A stretch of DNA of 64,000 nucleotides from contig CAZLWX010000003.1 in assembly GCA_964563295.1 (NCBI GenBank), positions 1 through 64,000 on the forward strand, given 5' to 3'. The notes under the pieces were generated by a model that was not told the DNA's origin, searched no databases, and was given only the letters and a program-made list of their open reading frames with translations. The stretch is from Chryseosolibacter sp964563295 (GTDB lineage Bacteria > Bacteroidota > Bacteroidia > Cytophagales > Cyclobacteriaceae). A program made the position numbers and the translations under genes. Every line of letters starts with the position of its first letter. Position 1 is the first letter of the stretch. Of this stretch, positions 8,524 to 16,037 are shown piece by piece.

Positions 8524-9166
8524 CTCTCAATTCATTGATATCATCCGACGTTTTCTTGAAGCCTTTCTCGAGCAAAATCTCGCCGCAACGCCGAATGCCC
8601 GCTACCATTCCGTCGATAAATTTGCCTTGCCTGGTGTGCGCCACCAGATCCCTGACGATGTGATCCCACTCCTTTTGTTCGACCACTTTACTGATCCCAC
8701 GGTCAGCCATTACAACAACCTCGTGCTCGAAAAACGAGATGAAAATCATGATTCCCGTGCGGTGTCTTGTGTTAAAGACCTCCTCTTCCAGGAAGGCGTT
8801 TTCGGCATTCTGACGAGTCATAACATCCATCTCCCGGCGGCTGATAAAAAGTTTTTTCAGCGAATCCGAAAAGCTGGTAATCAGCGCCCCCAGCACACCA
8901 CCCAACACCACGGCAAAAAATATAAATAGCGGGTCATAAAACAGGGTGTTCACAGCATTGGTTATCACATAACGATCGACCACGATGATAGTCAGGAAGA
9001 ACAAGATGGCTGAAGTGATTCCCGACTTGTATAACACAGAATTGTATTCACCGCTCCGTTCGGAGATTACGGGCACGATTTCGCCAGAGATCTTTTCTTC
9101 GGCTTCCCTTACCGCATCCTTGATCCGCTGCAGGTCGTGATCTGAAAATTTCTTTCGCAGGTTCAT
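8504..9166 (-). CDS. TPM-domain membrane protein
   Basis: 220 residues from the ATG at 9166 (MNLRKKFSDHDLQRIKDAV). A longer frame reaches 9262 but would overlap pdxJ and adds a cysteine-rich stretch unlike the family. The TPM domain is split by two membrane helices (about 45-67 and 77-100): the early part is IKDAVREAEEKISGEIVPVI and the later part is RTGIMIFISFFEHEVVVMAD followed by VVEQKEWDHIV. This matches the second of the two TPM genes that in Bacteroidota normally sit in a lemA-TPM-TPM operon. Here pdxJ lies upstream instead of lemA. Function unknown; probably works with the YgcG-like neighbour. Confidence 0.82.
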   Translation of the reverse strand: MNLRKKFSDHDLQRIKDAVREAEEKISGEIVPVISERSGEYNSVLYKSGITSAILFFLTIIVVDRYVITNAVNTLFYDPLFIFFAVVLGGVLGALITSFSDSLKKLFISRREMDVMTRQNAENAFLEEEVFNTRHRTGIMIFISFFEHEVVVMADRGISKVVEQKEWDHIVRDLVAHTRQGKFIDGMVAGIRRCGEILLEKGFKKTSDDINELRDDLRIS

Positions 9167-9203
9167 GAGATCGAACAAGGACAAAGATAGCGAGGAATAG
9201 CAG

Positions 9204-9917
9204 TTATCGCAGTTCCCGCAGGTAAAGCTGAATGGAATTCTCCAGACCGAAATACAAGGCATCCGAGATCAAGGCATGACCAATCGAGACTTCGTCAAGA
9301 GACGGAATGTTCTCCTTCAGATATCTCAAATTGTTAAGGTCAAGATCGTGGCCGGCATTGATTCCGAGCCCAAGATCACGGGCAACGCGGGCGCTTTCGT
9401 GGTAGGGTTTGACGGCAATCTCCCGGTGGATCGCGTACTCGCGGGCGTACGGTTCGGTGTAGAGCTCGATCCTGTCGGCCCCGATTTTGGCGGCTCCTTC
9501 AACCATCTGGGGAGAAGGGTCTACGAACACCGACACGCGCACGCCCAGCTCCTGGATGGTTGTGATCACCTTATGCAAGAATGCAGCGTTGGTTTTTGTA
9601 TCCCATCCTGCATTGGAGGTGATCGCATCAGGTGCATCAGGTACCAGCGTCGCCTGGGTTGGTTTAACGTCCCTGATAATTTTCATATAGCGATCGTCAG
9701 GATAGCCCTCGATATTGAATTCAGTCGTAACGACTTCCTTCAACTGCATGACGTCCGTGTATCGGATATGTCGCTCATCGGGCCTCGGGTGAACGGTGAT
9801 TCCCTGGGCGCCAAACCGCTCGCAGTCGATTGCAGCTTTGATCACATCCGGATTATTTCCCCCTCGCGCGTTTCGGAGTGTGGCAATTTTGTTAATATTG
9901 ACACTGAGTCTCGTCAT
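9204..9917 (-). CDS. pdxJ: Pyridoxine 5'-phosphate synthase
   Basis: 237 residues, the usual PdxJ length. It is a TIM-barrel enzyme condensing 1-deoxyxylulose 5-phosphate with 3-amino-2-oxopropyl phosphate to give pyridoxine 5'-phosphate (DXP-dependent vitamin B6 route). Signatures are RLSVNINKIATLRNARGG at the N-terminus, GITVHPRPDERHI, and GINAGHDLDLNNL near residue 190. It is divergent from yqeY across a 71-bp promoter region and lies 37 bp upstream of the TPM gene. Confidence 0.96.
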   Translation of the reverse strand: MTRLSVNINKIATLRNARGGNNPDVIKAAIDCERFGAQGITVHPRPDERHIRYTDVMQLKEVVTTEFNIEGYPDDRYMKIIRDVKPTQATLVPDAPDAITSNAGWDTKTNAAFLHKVITTIQELGVRVSVFVDPSPQMVEGAAKIGADRIELYTEPYAREYAIHREIAVKPYHESARVARDLGLGINAGHDLDLNNLRYLKENIPSLDEVSIGHALISDALYFGLENSIQLYLRELR

Positions 9918-9952
9918 CCCTTTACCAAGTGCTTTTATAACCTAATGCGTGA

Positions 9953-9960
9953 TAATTTTG
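9953..9960 (+). promoter_or_regulatory. -7 promoter box of yqeY
   Basis: TAATTTTG, an exact match to TAnnTTTG, 28 nt upstream of the yqeY ATG in the pdxJ/yqeY divergent spacer. Confidence 0.55.
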
Positions 9961-9988
9961 TTTCGAAATTACACAACAACATTCATTT

Positions 9989-10441
9989 ATGAGCCTCAAG
10001 ACACGAATCGATAATGACATTAAGGCGGCTATGCTGTCCCGCAATAAAGAAGAATTGGAAGCGCTCCGCAGCATAAAGTCGATGATTCTGCTTGCCGAAA
10101 CCGAGAAAGGTGGAACGGGTGAAATCTCCGACGATGCCGGGAATAAACTTTTGATGAAGGCAGCGAAGCAGAGAAAAGAATCGGCGGAGATCTTTCAGCA
10201 GCAGAACCGGAATGACCTGGCCGACCGTGAGTTGTTTCAGCTCAATGTCATCAACCGGTATTTGCCTAAACAGTTGTCCGACGATGAACTGCGGGCGGCC
10301 CTGAAATCAATCATTAGCGAGGTGGGCGCAAGTGGTCCCCAGGACATGGGGAAGGTCATGGGTGTGGCCACGAAAAAATTAGCGGGACAAGCGGATGGAA
10401 AAGTGATCTCCGAGTGGGTGAAAAAACTGTTGACCCCTTGA
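9989..10441 (+). CDS. yqeY: GatB/YqeY-domain protein
   Basis: 150 residues made of one YqeY domain, the helical module also found at the C-terminus of the amidotransferase subunit GatB and of some GlnRS proteins, where it contacts tRNA. The standalone protein has no proven function; a tRNA-related role is inferred from the domain. Visible family motifs are LEALRSIKSMILLAETEK, QRKESAEIFQQQNR, NRYLPKQLSDDEL and QDMGKVMGVATKKLAGQADG. Its TGA overlaps the TTG start of cvpA. Confidence 0.9.
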   Translation: MSLKTRIDNDIKAAMLSRNKEELEALRSIKSMILLAETEKGGTGEISDDAGNKLLMKAAKQRKESAEIFQQQNRNDLADRELFQLNVINRYLPKQLSDDELRAALKSIISEVGASGPQDMGKVMGVATKKLAGQADGKVISEWVKKLLTP

Positions 10442-10935
10442 ACGGAATCGATATTGCCCTTTGCATCTTTATCGTGATTGGATGCTTCTCCGGGTTTAAG
10501 GAGGGCTTCTTAATGGGTGTGTTCTCCTTGTTGGCCATCGTGTTGGGTGTGCTCGGCGGCTTCAAACTTATGGGACTCGCCATGGTTTTTCTTGCCAGCC
10601 AGTTCGATATTGATCAGACCTTCCTGCCGTATATTGCTTTTGCTGTCGTCTTCCTGACCATCGTAATTGTTGTTCGATTGGTTGGCAACATGCTTAAGTA
10701 CACCATTGACAAGTCTTTCCTCGGAAAAATGGATCAGGCAGCCGGCGCGCTGCTGGGTCTTTTCAAGACTTTGTTTGTCTTAAGCGTGCTGTTGTGGATC
10801 CTCAACTCGCTCAAACTTTCATTGCCCGATCGCTGGACCGAGGATTCCATGATCTTGCCTTATGTCGAAAGCTTCGCACCATGGATGACAAGCTGGATAA
10901 GCGGCATTTTTCCTTTTTTTCGGGATATTTTTTAG
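10438..10935 (+). CDS. CvpA family membrane protein
   Basis: 165 residues with four hydrophobic helices, the CvpA family layout (E. coli CvpA is needed for colicin V production and bile-salt tolerance; biochemical role unclear). I place the start at TTG 10438, giving LNGIDIALCIFIVIGCFSGF, which aligns with the family's usual MNxIDI N-terminus. The TTG overlaps the TGA of yqeY (TTGA), a coupling arrangement. A GTG at 10414 would add eight non-conserved residues. Other visible motifs are FKEGFLMGVFSLLAIVLGVL and KMDQAAGALLGLFKTLFVLS. Confidence 0.82.
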   Translation: MNGIDIALCIFIVIGCFSGFKEGFLMGVFSLLAIVLGVLGGFKLMGLAMVFLASQFDIDQTFLPYIAFAVVFLTIVIVVRLVGNMLKYTIDKSFLGKMDQAAGALLGLFKTLFVLSVLLWILNSLKLSLPDRWTEDSMILPYVESFAPWMTSWISGIFPFFRDIF

Positions 10936-11011
10936 ACCAAAAGGGTTTCTTTGTCCGACTTTTATTCTGAATAAATTTTGCTTTACTTATCGAGGTTAAT
11001 TCAAGCCCTGT

Positions 11012-11791
11012 ATGCCGATCACAGTTAGGGACGAAAATGGCTTCAAGTTTGTCGATGAGGGACAGGGCACGGTGTTGCTCTTGCTGCACGGATTATTTGG
11101 CGCGCTGAGTAATTGGGAAGGTGTAGTCAATCGTTTTTCGAAAGACTTTCGCGTTGTAATTCCCATGCTGCCCATCTATGAGATGCCGATAAAAGAAGCA
11201 GGTCTCGAAGGTTTACGAAGATTTGTTGAGGATTTTGTTGCTTACAAGCAATTGGATGACCTTATCATCATGGGCAATAGCCTGGGCGGTCACGTCGCAC
11301 TATTGTATGCTTTGAAGAATGCCGACAAGGTGAAAAAACTGGTATTGACCGGCAGTTCGGGATTGTTCGAGGATTCAATGGGCGGTTCGTATCCAAAGCG
11401 GGGAAACTACGAGTATATCCGCGAACGGGTAGCATACACCTTCTACAGCCCTGAGGTCGCCACGAAGGAACTTGTCGATGAAGTATTCGACACCACGCGA
11501 AGTATTCCGAAGTGCATGCGAATCGTAGCAATCGCCAAGTCGGCGCAACGCCATAACATGGCCGATGAAATTCCCAACATCCAGGCACCGACGCTACTGG
11601 TGTGGGGATTAAATGACACGATAACACCGCCGATAGTAGCCCATGAATTTAACCGGTTGATTCCCAAGTCGACGCTGAGATTCATAGACAAATGCTGTCA
11701 TGCTCCCATGATGGAACACCCGGAAAAATTTAATGACCTGGTGAGTGAATTTATTCTCAACCAGGAATTGTTTTATAGACAACAACACTAA
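11012..11791 (+). CDS. Alpha/beta hydrolase
   Basis: 259 residues with a complete alpha/beta-hydrolase catalytic triad: nucleophile S90 in MGNSLGGH, acid D202 in VWGLNDTITP and base H230 in CCHAPMMEHP. The oxyanion motif is LLHGLFGALSNWEG (HGLFG). Substrate cannot be read from sequence; the fold covers esterases, lipases and C-C hydrolases. No signal peptide, so cytoplasmic. It is followed after 10 bp by the CBS protein and probably shares a transcript with it. Confidence 0.85.
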   Translation: MPITVRDENGFKFVDEGQGTVLLLLHGLFGALSNWEGVVNRFSKDFRVVIPMLPIYEMPIKEAGLEGLRRFVEDFVAYKQLDDLIIMGNSLGGHVALLYALKNADKVKKLVLTGSSGLFEDSMGGSYPKRGNYEYIRERVAYTFYSPEVATKELVDEVFDTTRSIPKCMRIVAIAKSAQRHNMADEIPNIQAPTLLVWGLNDTITPPIVAHEFNRLIPKSTLRFIDKCCHAPMMEHPEKFNDLVSEFILNQELFYRQQH

Positions 11792-11801
11792 TTGATAAAA
11801 C

Positions 11802-12467
11802 ATGATCGCCGAGGACCTGATCAATCACATGATACCCCCGCTCAAGGGCACCGACGATGCACACAAGGCGATCGTGTGGATGGAAGAGTTCCGCTGCAAC
11901 TATCTTCCCGTAGTCGATGGTGGTCACTTGCTGGGATTTATTTCCGAAGAAATTATCCTCGAGACCAATGACATCGAGAAGCAAGTCGGCGACTTCAATC
12001 TGATTGGACAGACCAGCTACGTCCACCTGGATACTCACTTCTACGACATCCTGAAGGTGGCGACAGACAACAAGCTGCAGATGGTTGCTGTATTAAATCA
12101 TGACCAGCAATACTATGGTGTCATAACGGTTCAGGACACACTGACGTCCTTTGCACAGACAGCAGCCGTACAGATGCCGGGCGCTATTCTGGTGCTCGTG
12201 ATGAATTTTATGGACTACTCACTGGCCGAAGTGAGTCGGCTGGTAGAGGAGAACAATGCCAAGATATTAAGCTCCATTATCAAAGAGGACTCGCTGGATC
12301 CTGGTAAGATACGCCTTACGCTGAAGATCAATCAATCCGACATGTCGCGGATCGTTGCCACCCTTGAACGATTCGGATATAAGGTGATCGGCCGTTACCA
12401 GGAAACCAAGCCTGTGGAGAATGAAAAAGAGCGGATCGACATGCTGCTCCGCTATCTCGACATCTGA
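11802..12467 (+). CDS. CBS-domain protein with ACT-like C-terminus
   Basis: 221 residues. Two CBS motifs fill about residues 1-130 (NYLPVVDGGHLLGFISEEII and KLQMVAVLNHDQQYYGVITV), making one Bateman module that usually binds adenine nucleotides. The C-terminal part, about 140-210 (ILVLVMNFMDYSLAEVSRLV, then LTLKINQSDMSRIVATLERF), resembles an ACT fold seen in AcuB-like proteins. It lies just upstream of nadK, so sensing of a nucleotide or NAD-related state is conceivable but only inferred. Confidence 0.82.
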   Translation: MIAEDLINHMIPPLKGTDDAHKAIVWMEEFRCNYLPVVDGGHLLGFISEEIILETNDIEKQVGDFNLIGQTSYVHLDTHFYDILKVATDNKLQMVAVLNHDQQYYGVITVQDTLTSFAQTAAVQMPGAILVLVMNFMDYSLAEVSRLVEENNAKILSSIIKEDSLDPGKIRLTLKINQSDMSRIVATLERFGYKVIGRYQETKPVENEKERIDMLLRYLDI

Positions 12468-12553
12468 TCCGGGGGTTTTTTCCTTCACTTTTGCTTCCGT
12501 ATCTTTATCTCTTCGATCAATCTTTCTGACATCAAAAAAGTTGGTATACCTGG

Positions 12554-13423
12554 ATGAGAATCGGAGTTCACGGCAAGGAGTTTACCCGGCAATTCGTGCC
12601 GTTCGTTGAACGGATCTTTGAACTCTTGGCCGACCATGATATCTCGGTGTCGAGCCGGTTTCTCAGTCACCTCAAGCACCCTTCGTTCCGAAAATACCAA
12701 TGGAAGACTTACGAGCCGGGCGATGACCTGAGCAAGATGCAGCTTTTTATCAGCATCGGAGGCGATGGCACGTTGCTGGAAGCCGTTTCCCATATTGGTA
12801 GACACCAAATCCCAATTTTGGGTATTAACACAGGAAGGCTGGGTTTTCTGGCTACAATCAGCCGTGAAGAGACCGAAAATGCCCTGGCTCAACTGTTGCA
12901 AGGAAAATACAAGCTCGACAAACGTTCAGTGTTGCGCCTGAATTCCAGCAACGACGTATTTGGAAAACTCAATTTTGCATTGAATGACTTTACTATTGTG
13001 AAGAAGGATACTTCGTCGATGATCACCATACACACATTCATCGATGGCGAATTTTTGAACTCGTATTGGGCGGATGGGATAATTGTAGCTACGCCAACCG
13101 GATCGACCGGGTATTCACTGAGTTGCGGGGGACCCTTGATTTTTCCACGCTCCGGCACTTTTGTAATTACCCCCGTAAGTCCGCACAACCTTACCGTCCG
13201 TCCAATCATTGTGGCTGATGGCGCCGAGATCTCATTTCGAATCGAAGGCAGGAGCAAGAAATTCTTGGTCTCGCTGGACTCGCGGGTTGCGACCGTTGAC
13301 AGCACCGTTGAACTGAAAGTGAAGAAAGGCGATTTCACGGTCAATCTGGTGCAACTCGAGGGGCAGCATTATTTCAAGACGTTGCGTCAGAAGCTCAACT
13401 GGGGCCTTGACCTTCGCAACTGA
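12554..13423 (+). CDS. nadK: NAD kinase
   Basis: 289 residues. It phosphorylates NAD to NADP. The catalytic loop GGDGT is at 69-73 (D71 is the general base), preceded by MQLFISI; the NAD-binding motifs TPTGSTGYSLSCGGP and NTGRLGFLATIS are present. The usual NE pair is ND here (LNDFTIVKK), a conservative variant. A TATCTTTA element at 12500-12507 is one base from the -7 consensus. It begins an envelope-gene stretch in which DUF6089, uppS and bamA follow on the same strand. Confidence 0.96.
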   Translation: MRIGVHGKEFTRQFVPFVERIFELLADHDISVSSRFLSHLKHPSFRKYQWKTYEPGDDLSKMQLFISIGGDGTLLEAVSHIGRHQIPILGINTGRLGFLATISREETENALAQLLQGKYKLDKRSVLRLNSSNDVFGKLNFALNDFTIVKKDTSSMITIHTFIDGEFLNSYWADGIIVATPTGSTGYSLSCGGPLIFPRSGTFVITPVSPHNLTVRPIIVADGAEISFRIEGRSKKFLVSLDSRVATVDSTVELKVKKGDFTVNLVQLEGQHYFKTLRQKLNWGLDLRN

Positions 13424-13431
13424 TTTTTTAG

Positions 13432-13439
13432 TACCTTTG
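13432..13439 (+). promoter_or_regulatory. -7 promoter box of the DUF6089 pair
   Basis: TACCTTTG, an exact TAnnTTTG match, 25 nt before the ATG of the first DUF6089 gene and only 9 nt after the nadK stop. Confidence 0.55.
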
Positions 13440-13464
13440 ATGTTGGCTTTATCTGATTTAATCG

Positions 13465-14532
13465 ATGTATCGTAACTTCCGCGCCGTCACGTGCCTCATA
13501 TTATTCGCGGGAATTCTGCTTTCTGTTTCGGCTTCCGCACAGCTGAACCGAAAGAATGTGAAGAAGAACAATCGCGCGATGTCGCAGTTCCGAGGGAAGA
13601 AATCGCATTTCGGGAAAGAAAGGGCATACACATCACTCGGCGTTTCGCTGAATGCATTCAATTACTACGGCGACCTGGCTCCGCGGCCGGGCATGTTGAG
13701 CACCGATATTTCCTTCACCCGCCCGGCGATCGGCATCGGCCTTGCCCACCGTTTCGGCCCTCGTTATACAGTCACGGCGAATTTTGCGTACGGTACGCTC
13801 TCAGGGGCTGACGCCAACTCGGCCGACCAATCCGACACCGGCAGCGGCGTCTTTCGCTACAAAAGAAATTTGAGCTTCCGAAACCGTATCGAGGAGCTCT
13901 CCATTGTAGCCTCTCTCGATTTGTTTCAGAATCAGGCAACGTACATCAGCCGCGTCAAGTGGACACCCTATGCGTGGGCCGGTGTGGCAGTATTCCATCA
14001 CAACCCAAAGGCGAAAGCGCCGGATACAGACCTCAACGGTGCGCCGCTACCGGAGGCTGGCAAATGGGTCGCTTTGCGGCCGCTTGGCACTGAAGGCCAG
14101 TACAGTAGCCTTTTGCCTTCTGACGCCAACTACGGAATTAAACCTTATAATTTACTGCAGGTAGCCATACCATTCGGACTTGGAGCTCGTTTCAGATTGA
14201 ACGAAGTAGTGGACTTTTCAGCGGAAATCGGCTGGCGCTATCTTTTTACCGATTACATTGATGATGTCAGTATGAATTATGTCGACCTGAGCGTGTTGAA
14301 CAGCGAGTTATCAAGGGCGATGTCCTACCGCGGAAATGAAACCCCCTTCGCGGTCGAGGCGCAACCTACACAGACCCGCTCCGGCACCACCTATAATCTC
14401 ATTCCCGGGTACGGCCAGGAATACCCCACAAATTTGCGCGGGAGCCGCAACGACCGTGATATCTACATGGTAACGACATTACGCGTCAGTTACATCCTGG
14501 GCAAGACATTCCATCGCGCCAAGTTCAGATGA
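13465..14532 (+). CDS. DUF6089 family outer-membrane beta-barrel protein
   Basis: 355 residues. A signal peptide (about 1-25, ending SASAQ) precedes a basic segment and then an outer-membrane-type barrel with alternating aromatic strands (SLGVSLNAFNYYGDLAPRPG, IGIGLAHRFGPRYTVTANFA, and strands up to the C-terminal VTTLRVSYILGKTFHRAKF). The NYYGDLAP motif is typical of DUF6089, a Bacteroidota-specific family of unknown function. The gene overlaps the next one, a smaller paralogue, by four bases. Its place before uppS and bamA suggests a role in outer-membrane biogenesis, which is inference from context. Confidence 0.82.
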   Translation: MYRNFRAVTCLILFAGILLSVSASAQLNRKNVKKNNRAMSQFRGKKSHFGKERAYTSLGVSLNAFNYYGDLAPRPGMLSTDISFTRPAIGIGLAHRFGPRYTVTANFAYGTLSGADANSADQSDTGSGVFRYKRNLSFRNRIEELSIVASLDLFQNQATYISRVKWTPYAWAGVAVFHHNPKAKAPDTDLNGAPLPEAGKWVALRPLGTEGQYSSLLPSDANYGIKPYNLLQVAIPFGLGARFRLNEVVDFSAEIGWRYLFTDYIDDVSMNYVDLSVLNSELSRAMSYRGNETPFAVEAQPTQTRSGTTYNLIPGYGQEYPTNLRGSRNDRDIYMVTTLRVSYILGKTFHRAKFR

Positions 14533-15203
14533 TCCGACTCCCAGTCATCGCCCTGATTTTGATTGCGGCCAGCCAGGTTTGCGCGCAGCGGTCAGAAGTG
14601 GGCTTTGGAATTGGAACGTTTAATTATACCGGCGATCTTGCGCCGACATACAATATTCAGCACTCGAGATTTGCCGCCACTGCCTTTTATCGATCCAACG
14701 TCAGCAAGGTGGTAAGCATCCGGGCCGCCATGGTGGGTGGTGATGTAGCTGCGACTGATCAGTCAAGTGAACCATTCTCCCGCGAACGCGCTGCGTCGTT
14801 TAATATTTTTCTAATGGAAGCATCACTCGCCATGGAATACCATTTCCTGAACTGGCGAGACAGCAAGCACATCTTGAGATATTCACCTTACCTGTTTGGC
14901 GGATTGGCGTTGTTCGGTATAGCGGGCAACGCCGAAAAAAGTGCTGAGTACAGCAATATCCAGGCGGCCATACCTTTCGGCGTGGGGATCAAATACATCG
15001 TCAATCCACGATGGTATGTGGGATTAGAGTTCGGTGCAAGAAAAACTTTTTTTGATTATCTGGACAACGTGTCCGTTGGCGATCCGGACAACAAGAACTT
15101 CCGCTACGGCAATCCGTTCACTGACGACGCCTATTATTTCCTGGGTCTGAGCGTCACCCGGACATTTTACGATATCCCGTGCCCGACTAATCCTTATAAG
15201 TAA
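14529..15203 (+). CDS. DUF6089 family protein, second copy
   Basis: 224 residues; a shorter paralogue of the preceding gene. After a signal peptide (about 1-18, ending SQVCAQ) it has the shared start-of-barrel motif GIGTFNYTGDLAPTYNIQ and shared strands IPFGVGIKYIVNPRWYVGLE and FDYLDNVSVGD (compare YIDDVSMNYVD in the first copy). It starts at an ATG overlapping the previous stop (ATGA), so the two are made together and may interact. It lacks the insertion between strands that lengthens the first copy. Function unknown. Confidence 0.82.
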   Translation: MIRLPVIALILIAASQVCAQRSEVGFGIGTFNYTGDLAPTYNIQHSRFAATAFYRSNVSKVVSIRAAMVGGDVAATDQSSEPFSRERAASFNIFLMEASLAMEYHFLNWRDSKHILRYSPYLFGGLALFGIAGNAEKSAEYSNIQAAIPFGVGIKYIVNPRWYVGLEFGARKTFFDYLDNVSVGDPDNKNFRYGNPFTDDAYYFLGLSVTRTFYDIPCPTNPYK

Positions 15204-15269
15204 CCTCATTGGCGGCTTAGGGCTTTAATGGTATCTGCGACCTGGACGTTTGCGTATGACTTTTTTGGC

Positions 15270-15277
15270 TAATTTTG
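15270..15277 (+). promoter_or_regulatory. -7 promoter box of uppS
   Basis: TAATTTTG, an exact TAnnTTTG match, with only 7 nt to the GTG start of uppS; a TTTG at 15249-15252 could be the -33 element. Predicts a leaderless or nearly leaderless mRNA. Confidence 0.55.
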
Positions 15278-15284
15278 CACCCTT

Positions 15285-16037
15285 GTGGCATCTTTCAAGG
15301 AACATATAGACTTCAATAATTTGCCCCGGCATATTGCCGTTATCATGGATGGCAACGGGAGGTGGGCCAAGAAGAAAGGTGCAATGCGAATTTTCGGGCA
15401 TCGAAACGCCGTGCAAGCGGTACGCGATGTCACGGAGTGCTGTGGCGAGCTCGGAATTCAGTACCTCACACTCTATGCCTTCTCGACAGAAAATTGGAAT
15501 CGACCAAAAGAGGAGGTCCAGGGGCTGATGGAACTGCTTGTCAACACGCTCAAGCAGGAGATCGGCACGTTGATGGAAAACCAGGTGAAGCTGGTCACGA
15601 TCGGTGACACTACCCACTTGCCGGTTGACTGCCAGAAGAACCTTGAGTGGGCAATCGCTCAGACGAAAGAAAATACCGGGTTAAAATTGATTCTGGCGCT
15701 TAGCTACAGTGGCCGTTGGGAAATTGTCCAGGCGATGAAGGCTATCGCTGCCAAGGTGCACGAAGGCAAGATCGATCCAGATAAGATCTCCGAGGCAACG
15801 GTTGAAAAGCACTTACAAACCGCGGGTATTCCGGATCCTGAGCTTTTAATCCGCACGAGCGGAGAGTTGCGGATCAGTAACTTTTTGTTGTGGCAGATTG
15901 CTTATACCGAACTGTTTATAACTCCCACGCTCTGGCCTGATTTCAGAAAGGAGCATTTGTATGAAGCGATCTGGTCTTACCAGCAACGCGAACGAAGGTT
16001 TGGAAAAACGAGTGAACAATTGAATCCAGTCGGTTGA
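15285..16037 (+). CDS. uppS: Isoprenyl transferase (undecaprenyl diphosphate synthase)
   Basis: 250 residues from a GTG start at 15285 (MASFKEHIDFNNLPRHIAVI). This cis-prenyltransferase elongates farnesyl diphosphate to the C55 carrier lipid for peptidoglycan and surface glycans. The Mg-binding aspartate is D22 in IMDGNGRWAKKKG; other motifs are HRNAVQAVRDV, LTLYAFSTENWNRP and LLIRTSGELRISNFLLWQ. No ATG is available before the conserved DGNGRW motif except inside it, so GTG is needed. The stop overlaps the bamA start (TGATG). Confidence 0.96.
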   Translation: MASFKEHIDFNNLPRHIAVIMDGNGRWAKKKGAMRIFGHRNAVQAVRDVTECCGELGIQYLTLYAFSTENWNRPKEEVQGLMELLVNTLKQEIGTLMENQVKLVTIGDTTHLPVDCQKNLEWAIAQTKENTGLKLILALSYSGRWEIVQAMKAIAAKVHEGKIDPDKISEATVEKHLQTAGIPDPELLIRTSGELRISNFLLWQIAYTELFITPTLWPDFRKEHLYEAIWSYQQRERRFGKTSEQLNPVG

